Of a DNA stretch of 51,600 nucleotides, positions 35,824 to 41,280 are shown piece by piece. The DNA lies in IMG/VR virus record IMGVR_UViG_3300027857_000024, positions 1-51,600 of that record; one strand, 5' to 3'. Every line of letters starts with the position of its first letter. Position 1 is the stretch's first letter. This DNA comes from a virus. The translations under genes and the position numbers were made by a program. The notes under the pieces were generated by a model, which saw only the letters and a list, made by a program, of their open reading frames with translations, ran no database searches and was not told the DNA's origin.

Positions 35824-35911
35824 TGGTGGATGATGAAGGACTCGAACCTTCGAAGCCCGCAAGGGGCGGCTGGTTTACAGCCAGCAGTAATTGCCGCTAT
35901 ACGAACCATCC
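35824..35911 (-). tRNA. tRNA-Tyr(GTA)
   Basis: Class II tRNA, acceptor GGATGGT/ATCATCC, anticodon arm GCTGG-CTGTAAA-CCAGC, long variable arm, discriminator A and encoded CCA. Confidence 0.9.
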
Positions 35912-35919
35912 ACGAAAAT

Positions 35920-35993
35920 TGGAGCACCGCACAGGAATCGAACCTATGCTTCGGCCTTACGAGGGGCGCGTCCTGCCACTGGACCAGCAGTGC
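35920..35993 (-). tRNA. tRNA-Thr(CGT)
   Basis: Acceptor GCACTGC/GCGGTGC, D stem GTCC/GGAC, anticodon loop CTCGTAA with one mismatch in the stem, T loop TTCGATT, encoded CCA. Reads ACG. Confidence 0.8.
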
Positions 35994-36100
35994 TCAAAAA
36001 TTATTTGTGTTTGCTCTGAACCACAGAGATTACCGCGCCTTGCAACCCGGCAGTCTAGGACTGGTTGGAGTCGGCGAAGGACTTGACGCGACACAAAACT

Positions 36101-36174
36101 TGGAGCGAAGTGCGGGAGTCGAACCCGCGCCCGAACCTTGGCAAGGTCCAGTTCTACCGTTAAACTAACCACGC
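36101..36174 (-). tRNA. tRNA-Gly(GCC)
   Basis: Anticodon arm GGACC-TTGCCAA-GGTTC, T arm GCGGG/CCCGC, discriminator T and encoded CCA, as in E. coli Gly tRNA. The acceptor has one T-T mismatch. Reads GGC/GGT. Confidence 0.88.
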
Positions 36175-36181
36175 TCGGAAA

Positions 36182-36262
36182 TCATCCGCCTTTTTTCTTG
36201 AACATGCAGTAAATCACTACTGCCGAAAGAATAAAACCTAAGACGGTAGCTACCGTTACCAT
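36182..36262 (-). CDS. Tiny single-span membrane peptide (26 aa)
   Basis: MVTVATVLGFILSAVVIYCM then FKKKGG: a hydrophobic helix with a Lys-rich end. GAGGAT lies just before the ATG. It sits between two tRNA genes. Similar in layout to the 30-aa peptide at 34379. Function unknown. Confidence 0.5.
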   Translation of the reverse strand: MVTVATVLGFILSAVVIYCMFKKKGG

Positions 36263-36275
36263 ATATCCTCAAAAT

Positions 36276-36350
36276 TGGAGCAGCGACTGTGAATCGAACA
36301 CAGGCGTTCGCATTACAAGTGCGACATCATAACCACTAGATCATCACTGC
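36276..36350 (-). tRNA. tRNA-Thr(TGT)
   Basis: Acceptor GCAGTGA/TCGCTGC, anticodon arm TCGCA-CTTGTAA-TGCGA, T loop TTCGATT, discriminator T and encoded CCA. Reads ACA. Confidence 0.88.
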
Positions 36351-36357
36351 TCAAAAC

Positions 36358-36431
36358 TGGAGCCGAAGGCAGGAATCGGACCTGCGCTTGTTCTTTACCA
36401 AAGAACTGTTCTACCACTATACTACATCGAC
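36358..36431 (-). tRNA. tRNA-Thr(GGT)
   Basis: Anticodon arm GTTCT-TTGGTAA-AGAAC, T loop TCCGATT (C instead of T at position 55), encoded CCA. Reads ACC/ACT. Confidence 0.85.
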
Positions 36432-36443
36432 TCAGAAATTTGT

Positions 36444-36881
36444 TTAAGCGTGATCGCCTTTGTCACCCTTGTCACCCTTGTCGCCTTTATCGCCCTTGTC
36501 GCCCTTCAATCCTTGCGCGCCATCCTTGCCGTTTGCGCCATCGTTTCCGTGGGCACCGTCGCGACCGGGGTTGCCATCTTTGCCGTCATTACCGTGGGCA
36601 CCATCGGCACCATTATCGCCTTTGTCGCCCTTCAAACCGTGTTCACCATTATTGCCGCTGTCGCCTTTGTCTCCCTTGTCACCTTTTCCACCTAAGACTC
36701 CTGCGTCGCCTTTCAAGCCTTGCGGGCCTGCGGCACCTGCGGGACCAACGGCTCCACGAGGACCAACCGGACCTGCTACGCCTGCGGGACCTTGTGCGCC
36801 TTTCTTCACAAAACCAAAAACTAGTGCGGCTGCGGAAACTCCTAATGCAACAAAAGAAACTAACTCTGCGGGGGCAATCAT
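36444..36881 (-). CDS. Membrane-anchored collagen-like protein (145 aa)
   Basis: N-terminal hydrophobic helix (ELVSFVALGVSAAALVFGFV) followed by uninterrupted Gly-X-Y triplets to residue ~143. It starts GPAGVAGPVGPRG and changes to charged KGD/NGA triplets (KGDKGDKGDSG). Such triplets form a collagen triple helix. Collagen repeats are known in phage tail fibres, but here the N-terminal helix points to a membrane-anchored rod. GAGGAGATACTG precedes the ATG. Role unknown; surface exclusion or host-surface change is a guess. Confidence 0.85.
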   Translation of the reverse strand: MIAPAELVSFVALGVSAAALVFGFVKKGAQGPAGVAGPVGPRGAVGPAGAAGPQGLKGDAGVLGGKGDKGDKGDSGNNGEHGLKGDKGDNGADGAHGNDGKDGNPGRDGAHGNDGANGKDGAQGLKGDKGDKGDKGDKGDKGDHA

Positions 36882-36911
36882 CAGTATCTCCTCATTTAAC
36901 TTCTACAAAAC

Positions 36912-36985
36912 TGGAGCGGCGTCACGGACTCGAACCGAGACGAGCAGTTTGGAAAACTGCGATGCTACCATTACATCAACACCGC
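36912..36985 (-). tRNA. tRNA-Gly(TCC)
   Basis: Acceptor GCGGTGT/ACGCCGC, anticodon arm GCAGT-TTTCCAA-ACTGC, discriminator T and encoded CCA. Reads GGA/GGG. Confidence 0.9.
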
Positions 36986-36994
36986 TTTGAAAAT

Positions 36995-37083
36995 TGGTTG
37001 CAGGGGTGGGATTCGGACCCACGGTGTGCTTTCGCATCGGGCTTATGAGACCCGCGATATCGGCCAGCCTAATCGACCCTACA
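36995..37083 (-). tRNA. tRNA with CAT anticodon (Met or lysidine Ile2), with class II variable arm
   Basis: Acceptor TGTAGGG/CCCTGCA, anticodon arm CGGGT-CTCATAA-GCCCG, T loop TCCGAAT (T55C), encoded CCA. T1-A72 pairing and the T-G closing pair of the anticodon stem argue against an initiator. The variable region of ~15 nt can form TGC-GAAA-GCA, unusual for a CAT tRNA. Whether it carries Met or, after lysidine modification, Ile cannot be told from sequence. Confidence 0.8.
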
Positions 37084-37092
37084 ATTGAAAAA

Positions 37093-37167
37093 TGGTACCC
37101 AGGGTTTGAATCGAACAAACGACCTCTCCCTTATCAGAGGAGCATTCTACCACTGAACTACCCGGAT
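37093..37167 (-). tRNA. tRNA-Ile(GAT)
   Basis: Acceptor ATCCGGG/CCTGGGT, anticodon arm CTCCT-CTGATAA-GGGAG, T loop TTCGATT, discriminator A and encoded CCA. Confidence 0.9.
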
Positions 37168-37174
37168 ACAAAAA

Positions 37175-37525
37175 TCATTTACGTGCTAGATACTCCATCC
37201 ACTCATCATCCCGCTGCTTACGCTCGTTCCAGCGCTCGATGATTTCATTTTGTGTCATCCACGTTGGACTACACACATAAGCGAACGGATTATCGTACTG
37301 CTGACTTCTCTCACAAAGACGCTGATTTCCATCGCGGCCCCATGAGTACACTTCATTAAAACTTGCTTCCAAGCGTTTTGGAATGACTAGGTCTTCCCAG
37401 TCACGGCAATCTCGGATTGCCTGTTCCTGCACTCTGCGCCAGCATCGACGAGCGATTAACTTGTCGTACTTCGCACTACGCGTACCAGTGACGGCGGCGT
37501 AAGGCTTACGATATGACTTTCCCAT
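37175..37525 (-). CDS. Conserved-looking basic phage protein (116 aa)
   Basis: MGKSYRKPYAAVTGTRSAKY, then helical Arg/Trp-rich sequence (CWRRVQEQAIRDCRDWEDL) and RDGNQRLCERSQQYDNPF. Basic, soluble and probably nucleic-acid-associated; the KRPYAAVTGTRSA-type opening recurs in phage small proteins near tRNA genes. Strong GGAGGG before the ATG. Function unknown. Confidence 0.7.
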   Translation of the reverse strand: MGKSYRKPYAAVTGTRSAKYDKLIARRCWRRVQEQAIRDCRDWEDLVIPKRLEASFNEVYSWGRDGNQRLCERSQQYDNPFAYVCSPTWMTQNEIIERWNERKQRDDEWMEYLARK

Positions 37526-37583
37526 TATAACCCTCCGGTTACCTAATGTGGAATTGTAACTGTCATATCACTCTCCTATAAAT

Positions 37584-37659
37584 TGGTGGACCGTGCCGGA
37601 TTCGAACCCGCGACTCTTCGGTGCAAACGAAGCGTTTTGCCAGTTATCACTAACAGCCC
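37584..37659 (-). tRNA. tRNA-Ala(TGC)
   Basis: Anticodon arm CTTCG-TTTGCAC-CGAAG, T arm GCGGG with TTCGAAT loop, discriminator A and encoded CCA. Acceptor GGGCTGT/ACGGTCC pairs throughout using G-T. Reads GCA/GCG. Confidence 0.87.
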
Positions 37660-37668
37660 ACTGAAAAT

Positions 37669-37744
37669 TGGTAGCGTCGGCGGGATTTGAACCCGCGTTC
37701 TTGGCTTGAAAGGCCAGCGTCCTAAGCCTCTAGACGACATCGCC
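37669..37744 (-). tRNA. tRNA-Glu(TTC)
   Basis: D arm TCGTCTAGAGG as in bacterial Glu tRNAs, anticodon arm TGGC-CTTTCAA-GCCA, T arm GCGGG/CCCGC, encoded CCA. The acceptor has one A-A mismatch. Confidence 0.88.
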
Positions 37745-37754
37745 ACTGAAACTT

Positions 37755-38114
37755 TTACAAAGGTTTTATAATATCGTAAGCTCGGTGGTCCGTAACTTGG
37801 TACCCCTCGTATCTTGCGAAAAATTTTTCAGGGTCTTCATCTTTTCCTACCTGAAAAACCTCTCCGATATCCAACTTGAAATCCTCAATCAACTTATCGC
37901 CAACTTGTTTCTTAATTGGTCGAAGTCTCCCGATGTTCAAAACAATCGGCTTCCCAAGAAGTTCGCCACTATTTTTTCGTTTCAAATACAAATGGGCCGT
38001 GCCGTCCTTGAAAACATAAATAGCCCAAGAAGGTTCAAATTTTTTATCAGTCGGAAAAATGTAAGTTCCGTCTTCCTGTTCTTGAACTTCTATCAAACCG
38101 TCATTTGTAATCAT
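37755..38114 (-). CDS. Hypothetical protein (119 aa)
   Basis: Mixed alpha/beta soluble protein: a beta-rich N-terminal half (GTYIFPTDKKFEPSWAIYVF, GTAHLYLKRKNSG) and a charged C-terminal half (FKLDIGEVFQVGKDEDPEKF). GGAGAGTAAC precedes the ATG. Lies between two Glu tRNA genes. No family recognised. Confidence 0.65.
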   Translation of the reverse strand: MITNDGLIEVQEQEDGTYIFPTDKKFEPSWAIYVFKDGTAHLYLKRKNSGELLGKPIVLNIGRLRPIKKQVGDKLIEDFKLDIGEVFQVGKDEDPEKFFARYEGYQVTDHRAYDIIKPL

Positions 38115-38163
38115 GTTACTCTCCGTTGCTCATCGAGCATTTACTCTACGGTACTTCAAAACT

Positions 38164-38237
38164 TGGTCGCCCTGCGGGGTATCGAACCCCGGTTAATTGG
38201 TTGAGAACCAATCCTCTTGCCATTAAAGGACAAGGCG
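38164..38237 (-). tRNA. tRNA-Glu(CTC)
   Basis: Acceptor CGCCTTG/CAGGGCG, anticodon arm ATTGG-TTCTCAA-CCAAT, T arm GGGG/CCCC, discriminator A and encoded CCA. Reads GAG. C1-G72 is unusual for a Glu tRNA. Confidence 0.85.
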
Positions 38238-38245
38238 ATTTAAAA

Positions 38246-38332
38246 TGGTCCGGCCTGTCTCGTCGCTGTGGGCTTAGAGAGGGGCGCATCCCGTGCCGCA
38301 TACACGGCTAACTCACGAGGTAACTCGGCCAG
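38246..38332 (-). ncRNA. tRNA-like degenerate element
   Basis: 87 nt, the length of a class II tRNA. Ends pair (CTGGCC/GGCCGG) and are followed by ACCA. A 5-bp, 7-nt-loop arm CCGTG-TATGCGG-CACGG lies where the anticodon arm would be, but position 33 is A and no standard T arm (TTCGA) follows. Probably a decayed tRNA or a tRNA-like RNA. Spacing to neighbours is like that of the real tRNAs. Confidence 0.35.
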
Positions 38333-38340
38333 ATAGAAAA

Positions 38341-38414
38341 TGGTCGACCGTGGCAGAATCGAACTGCCATCGAGCCCTTATAAGGAGGCCATCCTACCAT
38401 TGAACGAACGGTCA
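38341..38414 (-). tRNA. tRNA-Ile(TAT)
   Basis: Acceptor TGACCGT/ACGGTCG, anticodon loop CTTATAA in a stem with one C-C mismatch, T loop TTCGATT, discriminator A and encoded CCA. Reads ATA. Confidence 0.8.
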
Positions 38415-38419
38415 ACTGA

Positions 38420-38632
38420 AAGGCTGGGACATCGCGGAATTTCACCACTCATCTACAGGCAGTCGCGACTGCGCTGTAGAGCCGAGCGTTGCTCGGGACG
38501 GCCCACAGAAATTGGTGAGTCGGGCTAGTTGACCAACATTTCAGTTGGGGCCTTAGAGGATTACCGCCCCCTTGGCTCGCGTGCGTACTCACGCGCTCAC
38601 CTCTATCGAGTAGAGGCTTACCGCTCATAGAA
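38420..38632 (-). ncRNA. Structured non-coding stretch between tRNA-Val and tRNA-Ile
   Basis: No ORF with a ribosome site. Several strong hairpins: CCTCTA/TAGAGG, CGCGTG/CACGCG, CTACAG/CTGTAG and CCAAC/GTTGG with a TGAAAT loop; the same loop recurs in GTGG/CCGC. A 38515-38632 sub-element ends in CTCACCA and its ends can pair as TGAG-CGG/CCG-A-CTCA. Perhaps one or two small RNAs or decayed tRNAs. Identity unknown. Confidence 0.35.
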
Positions 38633-38635
38633 AAT

Positions 38636-38711
38636 TGGTAGCCCGTAACAGAATCGAACTGTTCCGGCCTCTTTGTAGGAGAGGTGCATACAACCAGTTT
38701 GCTAACAGGCT
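38636..38711 (-). tRNA. tRNA-Val(TAC)
   Basis: Acceptor AGCCTGT/ACGGGCT, anticodon stem CCTCT/AGAGG with loop CCTACAA, T loop TTCGATT, encoded CCA. The loop has C instead of the nearly universal T at position 33. Reads GTA. Confidence 0.82.
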
Positions 38712-38716
38712 AAAAT

Positions 38717-38792
38717 TGGTGGACCGCTCGCGGCTCGAACGCGAACTCATGGGCTTAAAAGGCCCCGCTACTGCCTCTCGTATTCGCAGTCC
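38717..38792 (-). tRNA. tRNA-Lys(TTT)
   Basis: Acceptor GGACTGC/GCGGTCC, anticodon arm GGGC-CTTTTAA-GCCC, T loop TTCGAGC, discriminator A and encoded CCA. Confidence 0.88.
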
Positions 38793-38801
38793 ACAGAAAT
38801 T

Positions 38802-38877
38802 TGGTGGGTTGCGCGGGACTTGAACCCGCAACTCGCTCCTTAAGAGGGAGGAATGTTGCCGCTAACACCTGCGACCC
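38802..38877 (-). tRNA. tRNA-Lys(CTT)
   Basis: Acceptor GGGTCGC/GCAACCC (one mismatch), anticodon arm CTCC-CTCTTAA-GGAG, T arm GCGGG/CCCGC, discriminator A and encoded CCA. Confidence 0.88.
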
Positions 38878-38951
38878 ACGTTACCGTACGGGAATATCGT
38901 GGCCGTGTTAATTATCATGGCCGTGTTATGTTCCCGCTCGGGAGTAAAAAT

Positions 38952-39241
38952 TGGTTGCGCTGTAGCCCGGTTTCTGTCTAGGACGAACATTCATCTTAGC
39001 CTGCTACCCGACTCTCGTCGCGCTCAACAAGCGCTCAAGTCCTATTTGCAGTTGCACCTGTGTGGAGTGCCCGACCTCGAATTGATTACGTCGGCCTTAC
39101 CCGTGCGCTCGCGCGCCCCGCAACTTCCACGGCACAGTGTTGAGTTGTGACCGGAACTTCCTCGACCTCCGACGCTTTAGTGTATCACACGCTTGCGCGC
39201 TCGTTACCTTCTCGTCAGTGCCGCGTTCGTCTACGCTACCA
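38952..39241 (-). ncRNA. rnpB: RNase P RNA, shortened form
   Basis: Catalytic RNA that trims tRNA 5' leaders. The minus strand holds the conserved bacterial elements in order: P1 TGGTAGCGT pairing with GCGCAACCA at the 3' end (one A-A mismatch), P2 GACGAA/TTCGTC, the P4 5' strand in GAGGAAGTTCCGGT (39150-39163), CAAATAGG (39041-39048), CGGGTAG (the loop that pairs with tRNA CCA), AGATGAATG (38988-38996), and ACAGAAACCGGGCT (38964-38977). P4 pairs AGT-CCGGT with ACCGGGCT around a bulged T, with a G-to-T/C-to-A compensatory change from E. coli. The specificity domain is about 100 nt against about 180 nt in E. coli. It lies inside the tRNA array, 62 nt from tRNA-Lys and 75 nt from tRNA-Cys. Confidence 0.92.
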
Positions 39242-39316
39242 AAAGGCGCAGTTTGGTTTTCGTTACCATGCTGCCAGAAACGACTCGCGGTAATCCCTGC
39301 CGGGACCGGAGAAAAT

Positions 39317-39390
39317 TGGAGCACTGTGTTGGAATCGAACCAACGATGACTGTTTTGCAGACAGGTAGCTTACCACTTGCCTAACAGTGC
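39317..39390 (-). tRNA. tRNA-Cys(GCA)
   Basis: Perfect acceptor GCACTGT/ACAGTGC, anticodon arm CCTGT-CTGCAAA-ACAGT, T arm GTTGG/CCAAC, discriminator T and encoded CCA. Confidence 0.92.
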
Positions 39391-39472
39391 AAACTCAGTC
39401 CACGCCCGAGTAACATTAAGGTGACAGCGGCTTACGTGGTTACGCCTCTGACCAGTTTACTCAGTACAAGCT

Positions 39473-39560
39473 TGGTGCGCTAGGTGGGAGTCGAACCCAC
39501 AATGCCTGTGAGGGCCGTGAGGGTTTAAGCCCCACGCGTATACCGTTCCGCCACACGCGC
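39473..39560 (-). tRNA. tRNA-Leu(TAA)
   Basis: Class II tRNA, anticodon arm TGGGG-CTTAAAC-CCTCA, long variable arm, D loop with AACGGTA, T arm GTGGG/CCCAC, discriminator A and encoded CCA. The acceptor has two inner mismatches. Reads TTA. Confidence 0.85.
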
Positions 39561-39565
39561 AAAAT

Positions 39566-39650
39566 TGGTCGGCCACGAAGGATTTGAACCTTCACGCCAC
39601 TAGGACGCTCGCTCTTGAGGCGAGTGTGTCTGCCGTTCCACCAGTAGCCG
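39566..39650 (-). tRNA. tRNA-Leu(CAA)
   Basis: Class II tRNA, acceptor CGGCTAC/GTGGCCG, anticodon arm CTCGC-CTCAAGA-GCGAG, discriminator A and encoded CCA. The reading frame of the upstream HNH gene runs through most of this tRNA and stops at 39592. Confidence 0.9.
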
Positions 39651-40125
39651 ATAAACTCTTATTCTTTCCTCTGCCTGCAAAATCATCCGTTTGCGAATGG
39701 CAGTTAGGGCACTCGAAATGTAGATTCATTCTCTCATTATTCAATGAGTCACCGTCCTTGTGACTTATTTGCAGTACGAGTTCTCTGCCGTTCCACACAG
39801 GACTGATGCCGCAAGTACCGCAAACATGCGCAATTCCCGAATCAATCATTGCTCTTCTTAGTCGTGCCGTTGCTTCCTTACGGTTGTTGTTTCTGTTGTT
39901 TACTAAAATCTTTTGCCAATGAATTCTACCGGGCTTATGTTCGATACCTCGGTTTCTGGTGCTACCTAAAAAATGCGATGTATCAATTCCAAACTTTTTA
40001 ATTCTTCTCGAAACGTGCTGTTGAGTGCCGCCGTTCGGATTCTTTAATCCTAGTTTTCTGGTAACTTCTGCAACACTTAAACTCGACTCGACAACAGGCG
40101 TTAAAGACTCCTTAGTGTATTTCAC
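39592..40125 (-). CDS. HNH homing-type endonuclease ending inside tRNA-Leu (177 aa)
   Basis: GTG start at 40125, overlapping the TGA of the 62-aa ORF (GTGA). The N-terminal half is a helix-turn-helix-like DNA-binding segment (SLSVAEVTRKLGLKNPNGGT, VSRRIKKFGIDTSHF). The nuclease part has CGTCGISPVW, LQISHKDGDSLNNERMNLHF with the catalytic His and Asn, and FECPNCHSQT. The natural end is probably near RGKNK; the last ~20 codons are read through tRNA-Leu(CAA). A truncated tRNA-Leu 5' half lies upstream (40369-40402), pointing to insertion into a tRNA-Leu locus. Confidence 0.85.
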   Translation of the reverse strand: MKYTKESLTPVVESSLSVAEVTRKLGLKNPNGGTQQHVSRRIKKFGIDTSHFLGSTRNRGIEHKPGRIHWQKILVNNRNNNRKEATARLRRAMIDSGIAHVCGTCGISPVWNGRELVLQISHKDGDSLNNERMNLHFECPNCHSQTDDFAGRGKNKSLSATGGTADTLASRASVLVA

Positions 40126-40310
40126 TGAGCACCGGAGCGAGGACGAACCTCCAATCTCATACGTTCTCTGGAAGACGCTATATCCACCCACGGAGCAGAA
40201 AAACCTGCCTTCTCTATGGCTCTTACCGTCTTAAGTAGTGCATCAAGTTCGAGATGATACTGACTCATCAACTGCCCGATTTGCTGCGCTTCCGCTGTGC
40301 TGTAGTTCAT
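40122..40310 (-). CDS. Small helical protein coupled to the HNH gene (62 aa)
   Basis: MNYSTAEAQQIGQLMSQYHL then ELDALLKTVRAIEKAG: a helical protein with a basic C-terminus. Strong GAGGAAGG before the ATG. Its TGA overlaps the GTG of the HNH gene, so both are probably one cassette. Function unknown. Confidence 0.65.
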   Translation of the reverse strand: MNYSTAEAQQIGQLMSQYHLELDALLKTVRAIEKAGFSAPWVDIASSRERMRLEVRPRSGAQ

Positions 40311-40368
40311 TTTTCCTTCCTCTTGTGGTCACATAGTGACTAAGGAATTTTACACATAAACTTGGGGA

Positions 40369-40402
40369 CAATCCAGCGCGTCTGCCATTCCACCAGCAGG
40401 GC
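40369..40402 (-). pseudogene. tRNA-Leu 5' half (truncated)
   Basis: The minus strand reads GCCCTGC-TG-GTGGAATGGCAGAC then GCTGG, matching the acceptor strand and D arm of bacterial Leu tRNAs and of the intact Leu(CAA) gene (CTGGTGGAACGGCAGAC). The sequence diverges within the anticodon stem, and no 3' half is next to it. The HNH cassette follows. Confidence 0.7.
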
Positions 40403-40408
40403 AAAAAT

Positions 40409-40484
40409 TGGAAGGCCACCGGGGAGTCCAACCCCGCTCTCAACGTTCGTAGCGTTGCGCATTATGCGATATACGAGCAGCCCT
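40409..40484 (-). tRNA. tRNA-Arg(ACG), atypical
   Basis: Perfect anticodon arm CAACG-CTACGAA-CGTTG and T stem CGGGG/CCCCG, encoded CCA. T loop is TTGGACT (G at 56) and the D loop has GC instead of GG at 18-19, restoring a C19-G56 pair. The acceptor pairs poorly (about three mismatches), so functionality is uncertain. Confidence 0.7.
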
Positions 40485-40542
40485 CAAAACTTTTCGGTGC
40501 CCCGAGGTGCTAGCAATATGCCTCGATATGTGCACCGAATAT

Positions 40543-40617
40543 TGGAAGCCCCACTCGGAATCCAACCGAGATAAGCGCCTTAGAAGTGCGCCGTCCTGTG
40601 CATTGAACGACAGGGCC
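40543..40617 (-). tRNA. tRNA-Arg(TCT), atypical
   Basis: Acceptor GGCCCTG/TGGGGCT (with G-T pairs), D stem GTTC/GGAC, anticodon loop CTTCTAA, T arm CTCGG/CCGAG with loop TTGGATT (G56). D loop AATGCACA has C at 19. Encoded CCA. Reads AGA. Confidence 0.82.
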
Positions 40618-40624
40618 ACAAAAT

Positions 40625-40709
40625 TGGTACCCGAGGTGGGACTTGGACCCACAATCTCTTTCGAGCGACGCGGTCTAAACGCGTTACGTATGCATTCCGC
40701 CACTCGGGT
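40625..40709 (-). tRNA. tRNA-Leu(TAG)
   Basis: Class II tRNA, perfect acceptor ACCCGAG/CTCGGGT, anticodon arm ACGCG-TTTAGAC-CGCGT, variable arm, T loop TCCAAGT (T55C), encoded CCA. Reads CTA. Confidence 0.9.
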
Positions 40710-40737
40710 ACAGAAAATTAAATGCCGATATTTCTAT

Positions 40738-40834
40738 GAACGCCTCGGCTTTACGCGGACTTGAACCGCGAGGGCGCTCTTCTGCTCGCTGGTGTTTCAT
40801 GCGAGACTTAAATCCGGGCGATATTTATCAACGC
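40738..40834 (-). ncRNA. tRNA-like element with perfect T arm
   Basis: T-arm-like hairpin CGCGG-TTCAAGT-CCGCG (40759-40775), flanked by a long closing stem CGCC-CGG-A-TTTA/TAAA-G-CCG-A-GGCG. There is no D arm and the central arm CTCGC/GCGAG has an 11-nt loop. No CCA follows. Either a decayed tRNA or the tRNA-like end of the structured RNA just upstream. Confidence 0.4.
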
Positions 40835-41180
40835 GCGTCGCCGTCGCGCTTTGGGTGTTCTAAGAACACCGAGAGTAGTTGCCCCTTACCAGTCGACGAG
40901 GCCAATCACCGGGAGCTACCCGGGAGTGTTTCACTCTCTGTTGCAACATCTTTTGCCCGCCGCGAAGAACAACGTCGCAACGCTTTTGTCGGCAGCGTGT
41001 CCTCGATGTTTAGTCGAGTACCTTGTAAGCCTCAGCAAACTCTATGTGGTAGGCGCGCGTTCGTCGCCTCGTTCAAGTCCGTTAGCGCCCGCTGGGTATC
41101 GGCACGCGCTCTCCCGGGAGGGAGTGCCTTGCCGACCCCATTTCGGGAATCGTCTGTGGATTTACCTAACGGCTCCACAA
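40835..41180 (-). ncRNA. Large structured non-coding region, unidentified
   Basis: About 345 nt without a credible ORF, lying between tRNA-Pro and the tRNA-like element. On the minus strand there are strong nested pairings: CCGTTAG/CTAACGG enclosing TCGGCA/TGCCGA and CTCCC/GGGAG; CTCGA/TCGAG; TTGCGACG-type and TTGCAAC segments; and GGTGTTC/GAACACC with a 3-nt loop. Length and branching fit a structured RNA; no group I intron core or tmRNA tag was recognised. Confidence 0.5.
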
Positions 41181-41184
41181 AAAT

Positions 41185-41272
41185 TGGTCGGGCTGGCAGG
41201 AATTGAACCTGCAAGGTCATAGACACTCCCTTCCGAAGGGAGACCGCTGCCAGATTACGGAACTACAACCCG
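41185..41272 (-). tRNA. tRNA-Pro(CGG)
   Basis: Acceptor CGGGTTG/CAGCCCG, anticodon arm CTCCC-TTCGGAA-GGGAG, T arm GCAGG/CCTGC, discriminator A and encoded CCA. The variable region is about 13 nt, longer than the usual 4-5. Confidence 0.85.
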
Positions 41273-41280
41273 ATTAAAAT

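Noticed and set aside
36003-36100. Sequence ending CTCCAACCA with TCCTTCGCC, like the 3' end of tRNA-Gln
   Set aside because: No matching 5' acceptor strand, D arm or anticodon arm could be found; a very decayed tRNA is possible but not supportable.
38880-38950. Repeated GGCCGTGTTA units as a small gene or operator
   Set aside because: Only two short copies, no ribosome site, and no partner elsewhere in the array.
39391-39472. ACTCAGT direct repeats flanking a spacer
   Set aside because: Two 7-nt copies only; too short to support a function.
40369-40402. Group I intron within tRNA-Leu
   Set aside because: No P, Q, R or S core elements were seen between the 5' half and the next tRNA-Leu, and that tRNA-Leu is complete, so splicing is unlikely.
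40835-41180. Possible tmRNA
   Set aside because: No paired 5' end for the T-arm acceptor strand, no resume codon with an -LAA-type tag frame, and no CCA; listed only as an unidentified structured RNA.
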